Origin: Planctomycetaceae bacterium | GTDB taxonomy: Bacteria; Planctomycetota; Planctomycetia; Pirellulales; Thermoguttaceae | Direction of reading: 5' to 3' | Assembly (NCBI GenBank): GCA_031278315.1 | Contig: JAITKS010000122.1 | Span: forward strand, 1-8,264 | Length of the DNA stretch: 8,264 nt | Shown here: one piece after another, positions 4,331-8,264 of the stretch | How the letters are laid out: every line of letters starts with the position of its first letter | Numbering within the stretch: position 1 is the first letter of the stretch | Notes under the pieces: model-generated | Seen by the model: the letters and a program-made list of their open reading frames with translations, nothing else | Databases searched by the model: none | Told to the model about the DNA's origin: nothing | Position numbers and translations under genes: made by a program

Positions 4331-6232
4331 ATGTTTATTCTTAAATGGTTTCGAGTATTGATTGCAATTGTAATGTTTGCAGCTTTGATGTTCTTGTTTA
4401 TTGATATTTCGGCAATTGCACCTTTATCGTTACATTATTTAGCAGAGTTACAATTTGTACAGCTGCTGTTACGAGGCGGATTGATCGGATTAACCGGTGT
4501 TTTCGTTTTGTTATTTGTTACGATAATTTTCGGACGATGTTACTGTTCGATGATTTGTCCTTACGGTATTTTGCAAGATTTCATTTCACGAGTTGCAAAA
4601 TTATTTTACGGCAAGAAACACAAATATTCGTATCGTCCGGCGAGACAGAAAATACGAAATTTGATTTTCGTTTTATTTATCGCAGGCGTTGTGATAATGA
4701 CTTTTTTCAGCACGGCGGTAATTGTTATTCTGCTTGACCCGTACAGTAATTTCGGACGAATTGCGTTTTCAATTTTCCAGCCGATTAATATTTTCATCAA
4801 CAATTTATTAGTCAGTGTAAATGATTTTATCGGAAATAATAAAGATATATTTCAACCGCGAGCAATCCCGTTATTTGATGTTTCGTTTATTATTTCTGCG
4901 GTGATGTTTTTGCTGGTAATGTTCTTATCTTTTTTTTACGGACGGCGGTATTGCAACATGATTTGTCCGGTTGGAACTTTGCTGGGATTTGTCGCGAATT
5001 TTTCATTATTTCGTGTAAAACTTGATCGGTCGAAATGTATCAAGTGCGGACTGTGCGAGAAAATTTGCAAAGGCGAGTGTATCAACAGTAAGAGTTGTAT
5101 TGTTGATTCGTCACGATGTGTTACGTGTTTTAATTGTTTTAGTGTTTGTCGAAAAAATGCAATTTCGTATTTGTCGATTTCTCTTGTTTCTATGAATAAA
5201 AACAAAAATGAAATCGCAAAAGAAAACAAAAATGAAATCACAAATAAAAACACAAATGAAAACTCAAAAGAAAACAAAAATAAAAACACAAAAGAAATCA
5301 AGCCGAAATCTAATGCAGATTTGTCAACAATTGAAATTCAACATGGCAGACGCCGTTTCTTGCGGTTATCGTTTCTTTCTTTGTTATTTTCTAGTATTGG
5401 CGGCGGTGCGATGCAGTCTGATGATCCGTATGGAATCGACCCGTATAATGCTAATTCAAATTCAACCGATAATAAAGATGATAAAACGGATTCAGAATTA
5501 AATGTGAAATCGGAGCAATTGGTTTCAGATACAGCGGGAGAAAAAACGGCGGTGATTGAGACAAAGTCTGATGTCAATAGTTCAGTGTTAAATTTGGAAG
5601 ATAATATTGACAAAGCGTCTCGTGTTTCATACGTCAATGACACGATAATATTACCGCCGGGAGCGAAAAGTTTGAAAAATTTCCAGAGCAAGTGTACTTC
5701 GTGTCATCTTTGTGTTAGCAAGTGTCCTTCGCGGGTGTTGCAACCGGGTACTTTGGGAAACAACCGTAATGTCGGGGGGAGCAGTAACGGCGGGATTGCA
5801 GGATTAGTTCAACCGTCTTTGCAATTTGATTATCATTATTGTAACAAAAATTGTACAGTGTGCGGCGATGTTTGTCCGAGTCATGCGATTGAGAGTGTAA
5901 CTGCAGCAGAGCGTGAACTGCTTAGAATTGGTATTGTGAATTTCGTGAAAGAGAATTGTATTGTGTACACGCAGGAAACAAGTTGCGGTGCATGTCAGGA
6001 ACATTGCAGTAATGGTGCAATAAAGATGATTCCATACGGTGATCCGTCAAAGAATTTAACGATTCCCGAACTTCATGCTGAATTTTGTATAGGATGCGGA
6101 GGTTGCGAGTCGATATGTCCTGTACGTCCGTACCGTGCTATTTATATCAAAGGTGTAACTGTGCAGACAAATGCGGAATTATCATACGACCCAAATGAAA
6201 AACAACAAACAATCGAACTAGATTTTATTTGA
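4331..6232 (+). CDS. Membrane-anchored polyferredoxin (NapH-like plus NapG-like 4Fe-4S protein)
   Basis: This 633-residue protein (from the ATG at 4331) probably passes electrons between a membrane or quinone pool and a partner. Four hydrophobic helices lie near residues 6-25, 45-67, 111-135 and 182-202. CSMICP (C72-C76) and CNMICP (C208-C212) are the CxxxCP motifs of NapH/NosR/CcoG-type proteins. Two CxxCxxCxxxC sites follow (C236/239/242/246 and C263/266/269/273). A Lys/Asn/Glu-rich linker then leads to RRRFL (340-344) and a hydrophobic run to about 360, resembling an internal Tat signal. The distal part carries C455/458/461/465, C504/508/511/515, C543/552/555/559 and C586/589/592/596, so six canonical 4Fe-4S sites in all. 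The start is uncertain: no ribosome site is seen, and a TTG at 4292 would add 13 residues. I recall similar fused proteins in Bacteroidota, often near DUF362 genes. Electron donor and acceptor are unknown. Confidence 0.88.
   Translation: MFILKWFRVLIAIVMFAALMFLFIDISAIAPLSLHYLAELQFVQLLLRGGLIGLTGVFVLLFVTIIFGRCYCSMICPYGILQDFISRVAKLFYGKKHKYSYRPARQKIRNLIFVLFIAGVVIMTFFSTAVIVILLDPYSNFGRIAFSIFQPINIFINNLLVSVNDFIGNNKDIFQPRAIPLFDVSFIISAVMFLLVMFLSFFYGRRYCNMICPVGTLLGFVANFSLFRVKLDRSKCIKCGLCEKICKGECINSKSCIVDSSRCVTCFNCFSVCRKNAISYLSISLVSMNKNKNEIAKENKNEITNKNTNENSKENKNKNTKEIKPKSNADLSTIEIQHGRRRFLRLSFLSLLFSSIGGGAMQSDDPYGIDPYNANSNSTDNKDDKTDSELNVKSEQLVSDTAGEKTAVIETKSDVNSSVLNLEDNIDKASRVSYVNDTIILPPGAKSLKNFQSKCTSCHLCVSKCPSRVLQPGTLGNNRNVGGSSNGGIAGLVQPSLQFDYHYCNKNCTVCGDVCPSHAIESVTAAERELLRIGIVNFVKENCIVYTQETSCGACQEHCSNGAIKMIPYGDPSKNLTIPELHAEFCIGCGGCESICPVRPYRAIYIKGVTVQTNAELSYDPNEKQQTIELDFI
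5198..5293 (+). repeat. 24-bp tandem repeat encoding the polyferredoxin linker
   Basis: Four in-frame 24-bp units encode KNKNEIAK, ENKNEITN, KNTNENSK and ENKNKNTK. They are almost pure A with scattered C, T and G, unlike the rest of the gene. The array separates the two-cluster ferredoxin part from the internal RRRFL segment and should behave as a flexible, highly charged tether whose length can vary by slippage. Confidence 0.85.
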
Positions 6233-6274
6233 TATATAAAAATTTGTAATATATCAGGTAGAATATTTGTTTTA

Positions 6275-6298
6275 TTAACCACAGAGAACACAGAGAGA
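6275..6298. repeat. TTAACCACAGAGAACACAGAG-type motif
   Basis: CACAGAGAA (6280-6288) is followed directly by CACAGAGAG (6289-6297), preceded by TTAAC. From memory, this wording recurs between genes of many environmental bacteria. I cannot confirm copies elsewhere in this genome from the window. Confidence 0.4.
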
Positions 6299-6345
6299 TT
6301 GTAATTTTAGATTTTAAATTTAAGTGAATTTCAAAAAATATTTTA

Positions 6346-6413
6346 GTCGGGAACGCTGGTGTCCCGCCTGTATTTTGTACAAAAAACGCCTAAAGATGCG
6401 GTCGAGACGACCG
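6346..6413. repeat. GC-rich hairpin pair in an AT-rich spacer
   Basis: CGGGA and TCCCG (within 6348-6366) close a 9-base loop reading ACGCTGGTG. CGGTCG (6399-6404) and CGACCG (6408-6413) close a 3-base loop. The segment looks like parts of dispersed intergenic repeats that have landed side by side; this is inferred from composition and hairpin form only. Confidence 0.4.
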
Positions 6414-6465
6414 AGATCCATGGAACAATAAATTATTTCACTGATATATCACCAAAATTTTTATT

Positions 6466-7908
6466 ATGAATAACGAAACAAAAAAAGACAAAATCAAAAT
6501 TGGATTATTTGGAATCGGATTGGATACCTATTGGCAACAATTCGACGGGTTAAAGGATCGATTAGTTGGGTATCAGAATGTAATCGCTGATAAACTTGGA
6601 AAATCTGGAGTAGAGGTTGTCAATGTTGGTCTTGTTGACAATCCTGATTCTGCGATTGAAGCGGCAAAAAAATTCAAGCAGGAAGATATCAGTTTGATTT
6701 TTCTTTACGTTTCGACTTACGCTTTGTCTTCGACAGTATTACCAGTCGTGCAGAAATTGAATGTACCGGTTATTGTGTTGAACTTGCAGCCTGTCAAATC
6801 AATCAACTATGCAGAATTTAACTCGCTTGGAGACCGTACTAAAATGACCGGTGAATGGTTGGCTCATTGTCAAGCTTGCAGCGTACCGGAAATCGCAAAT
6901 GTATTTTTACGGGCGGGAATAAAATTTTATCAAATTACAGGAACATTACATGACGATTCTATTGCATGGAATGAAATAAATTCTTGGCTGCGTGCTGTTC
7001 AAGTTGTACAAATTATTCGTTCTTGCCGTATCGGTCTTTTGGGACATTATTACAACGGCATGCTCGATATTTATTCAGATTTAACAAAATTATCAGCACA
7101 ATTGGGAGTACATTTTGAGATTCTCGAAATGTGTGAATTGAAAGATAATTTTAGTCAAGTATCTTCGGACAGCTTGAATAAAAAAATTTATGAAATTCAC
7201 AATTTATTTGATGTTCAAGAAGATTGTCCCGAAACTGAAATCAGCCGGGCGGCGAAAATGTCGCTTGCTCTTGACCGCTTGATTGAATCGCATAATCTTG
7301 GTGCGATGGCATATTTCTACAATGGAACGGGGGACGACAATTATGTTGATTTAATTTCGTCGGTTATTGTCGGCAATTCTATTTTGACAGGTGCGGGAAT
7401 ACCAATTGCAGGTGAATATGAAGTAAAAAACGTATTGGCAATGAAAATTATGGATTCTTTCGGTGCCGGCGGTTCGTTTACTGAATTTTATGCAATGGAT
7501 TTCAACGACGACATAATTCTAATGGGACACGACGGACCAGTACATACGGCAATTGCACAAGGTAAAACGAAAATAAAACCGTTAAAAGTTTATCATGGCA
7601 AAGTTGGTCAGGGATTGAGTGTTGAAACTTCTGTGCGGTATGGTAATGTTACGCTTTTATCTGTGATTGATTCGCCGGATGGTAACGTATCTTTTTTGAT
7701 TGCGGAAGGTGAATCTGTTACAGGACCAATTTTAGAAATCGGCAATACAAACAGCCGATATAAATTTTCAATAGGTGTACGCGGTTTTATTGACGCATGG
7801 TGTAAACATGGTCCAGCGCATCACTGTGCTATCGGAATAGGACATATCGCACAAGAACTTGAAAAACTAGCACAATTACTCGGAATTAAATCAATCAGAG
7901 TTTGTTAA
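6466..7908 (+). CDS. L-arabinose/L-fucose isomerase-family protein
   Basis: The 480-residue product matches the L-fucose/L-arabinose isomerase superfamily, cytoplasmic aldose-ketose isomerases that use a divalent metal, usually manganese. Length is near that of AraA (about 500). The N-terminal half has a Rossmann-like sugar-binding start (KIKIGLFGIGLDTYW) and a second alpha/beta segment near residue 186 (GLLGHYYNGMLDIYSDL). Candidate metal and catalytic residues, placed by analogy with E. coli AraA E306, E333, H350 and H450, are E317 in GEYE, E340 in GGSFTEFYAMDF, H355 in LMGHDGP and H452/H453 in GPAHH near the C-terminus. All four positions look filled, so an active enzyme is likely. The substrate cannot be read from sequence, and no kinase, aldolase or sugar transporter gene adjoins it. 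The ATG at 6466 is the first in frame but lacks a visible ribosome site. Confidence 0.8.
   Translation: MNNETKKDKIKIGLFGIGLDTYWQQFDGLKDRLVGYQNVIADKLGKSGVEVVNVGLVDNPDSAIEAAKKFKQEDISLIFLYVSTYALSSTVLPVVQKLNVPVIVLNLQPVKSINYAEFNSLGDRTKMTGEWLAHCQACSVPEIANVFLRAGIKFYQITGTLHDDSIAWNEINSWLRAVQVVQIIRSCRIGLLGHYYNGMLDIYSDLTKLSAQLGVHFEILEMCELKDNFSQVSSDSLNKKIYEIHNLFDVQEDCPETEISRAAKMSLALDRLIESHNLGAMAYFYNGTGDDNYVDLISSVIVGNSILTGAGIPIAGEYEVKNVLAMKIMDSFGAGGSFTEFYAMDFNDDIILMGHDGPVHTAIAQGKTKIKPLKVYHGKVGQGLSVETSVRYGNVTLLSVIDSPDGNVSFLIAEGESVTGPILEIGNTNSRYKFSIGVRGFIDAWCKHGPAHHCAIGIGHIAQELEKLAQLLGIKSIRVC
7888..7905 (+). repeat. 18-bp direct repeat, copy in the isomerase 3' end
   Basis: AAATCAATCAGAGTTTGT spans the last codons (KSIRVC) of the isomerase gene and recurs exactly at 7964-7981, 76 bp downstream. 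Confidence 0.9.
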
Positions 7909-7963
7909 TTAAACGGTGCATGTTAGAGCGGATTGGACAAAACTAGACAATATTGAAATCAAA

Positions 7964-7981
7964 AAATCAATCAGAGTTTGT
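7964..7981 (+). repeat. 18-bp direct repeat, downstream copy
   Basis: Exact second copy of the isomerase 3' end, outside the gene. The 58 bases between the copies (7906-7963) carry no ORF or clear terminal inverted repeat, so this could be a local duplication, an attachment-site-like scar or a target duplication. Confidence 0.9.
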
Positions 7982-8149
7982 GTAATCGTTCACGGGAATT
8001 TTTTTGGGTGAAGGAAACCGTGTACCGGTTGCAATTACAATATTTGTCAAAATATACTCATTGTCCTTTAAAATTCGGTATTATTTTTTGTAACGAAAAA
8101 GGTGACCGTTCACGTATAAAACTAGAATCGCCCTGAAAAGACAGCAGTA

Positions 8150-8180
8150 TAGTGGTTAGTGGTTAGTGGTTAGTGGTTAG
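8150..8180 (+). repeat. Heptamer tandem repeat TAGTGGT, about 4.4 copies
   Basis: Four perfect TAGTGGT units (8150-8177) plus TAG. This is a short tandem repeat prone to slippage. The last unit also forms the left arm of the hairpin ending at 8230. Confidence 0.9.
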
Positions 8181-8230
8181 TTCGCATGCGGAGCTTAGCA
8201 CCGATTATAAGTTCGAATCGCTAATCACTA
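8171..8230 (+). repeat. Hairpin from the last heptamer to CTAATCACTA
   Basis: TAGTGGTTAG (8171-8180) pairs with CTAATCACTA (8221-8230) along ten positions, with one G-U pair. TTCG (8181-8184) can continue against CGAA (8214-8217) across a three-base bulge. The enclosed loop contains the 8-bp palindrome CGCATGCG (8183-8190). Confidence 0.5.
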
Positions 8231-8251
8231 TTATTGAGCAAATATCCGATC

Positions 8252-8264
8252 GCCCTTTCAGGGC
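8252..8264. repeat. GCCCTTTCAGGGC palindrome, copy 5
   Basis: Exact reverse complement of the 13-bp palindrome at 241-253, ending at the last base of the window. It shows that the family is dispersed rather than confined to the left element. Confidence 0.85.

Larger units (their letters stand above)
6233..6465. other. Spacer with fragments of dispersed-repeat type
   Basis: No gene is present. An AT-only stem, GATATAT (6231-6237) with ATATATC (6249-6255), begins at the polyferredoxin stop codon but has no T-run. Next come a CACAGAGAA/CACAGAGAG doublet and two GC-richer blocks that stand out from the surrounding AT-rich sequence. No clear ribosome site precedes the ATG at 6466, where the leader reads ACCAAAATTTTTATT. 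Confidence 0.5.
7988..8264. repeat. Second, diverged member of the left-hand repeat family (runs off the window)
   Basis: GTTCACGG (7988-7995) and CTTTAAAATTCGGT (8066-8079) occur in the same order as on the minus strand at 585-578 and at the foot of the large inverted repeat; the 14-mer is identical to 132-145. A degenerate GCCCTGAAAAG (8130-8140) and an exact GCCCTTTCAGGGC at the very end (8252-8264) add the palindrome module. There is no gene in this 356-base tail. The inner part differs from the left copy and includes a heptamer array. The right boundary is outside the window. Confidence 0.6.

Noticed and set aside
4936..5301. A 121-codon minus-strand frame with a Phe/Leu/Ser-rich, membrane-like N-terminus.
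   Set aside because: It is the antisense of the A-rich linker of the polyferredoxin (AAA/AAC read as TTT/GTT), so its hydrophobicity is an artefact.
8171..8230. A tRNA or tRNA relic: AGTGGTTAG resembles a D-loop and TTCGAAT a T-loop at about the right distance.
   Set aside because: The T-stem pairs at only one of five positions, no acceptor or anticodon stem forms, and the D-like segment pairs better with CTAATCACTA.

Overview
The window is AT-rich bacterial DNA with long gene-poor spacers. It holds four complete protein genes, the tail of a fifth, and a dispersed-repeat family at both edges. No rRNA, tRNA, CRISPR array or transposase gene was found. Two genes have clear Shine-Dalgarno sites (the proline-rich secreted protein and the DUF362 protein); the polyferredoxin and isomerase genes have none that I can see. 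A DUF362 protein beside a NapH/NapG-like polyferredoxin, together with GCCCTGAAAGGGC palindromes, fits an anaerobic member of the PVC group (perhaps Planctomycetota) or of Bacteroidota. The phylum is an inference and is not settled by the sequence.

Layout. Positions 2-88 are the 3' end of a plus-strand gene. It converges on a minus-strand gene (592-1953) for a secreted, Pro/Gln/Asn-rich protein. Between them lies a nested inverted repeat of about 450 bp (112-564), MITE-like and built around GCCCTGAAAGGGC palindromes. A gene-free kilobase follows (2014-3077), with a candidate promoter and operator palindrome near its end. Then come three plus-strand genes: a DUF362 protein with a Tat-like leader (3078-4037), a membrane-anchored multi-cluster ferredoxin (4331-6232) and an L-arabinose/L-fucose isomerase-family protein (6466-7908). 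From about 7988 to the window end is a second, diverged member of the left-hand repeat family, containing a heptamer tandem array.

How the genes may work together. The DUF362 protein and the polyferredoxin plausibly form a redox pair. The polyferredoxin has four membrane helices with CxxxCP motifs, then two cytoplasmic-type 4Fe-4S sites. A low-complexity linker and an internal RRRFL-hydrophobic segment lead to up to four further 4Fe-4S sites. If the internal segment crosses the membrane, one chain could carry electrons from cytoplasm to periplasm, where a Tat-exported DUF362 partner could sit. That is inference. The 293-base gap between the two genes carries two 11-bp-period arrays around a long hairpin, so they may be regulated separately. 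The isomerase has no sugar-pathway neighbours here.

I see no complete undescribed system. The most unusual items are the large nested inverted repeat and its relative at the right edge, the structured DUF362-polyferredoxin spacer, and the internal Tat-like segment of the polyferredoxin.
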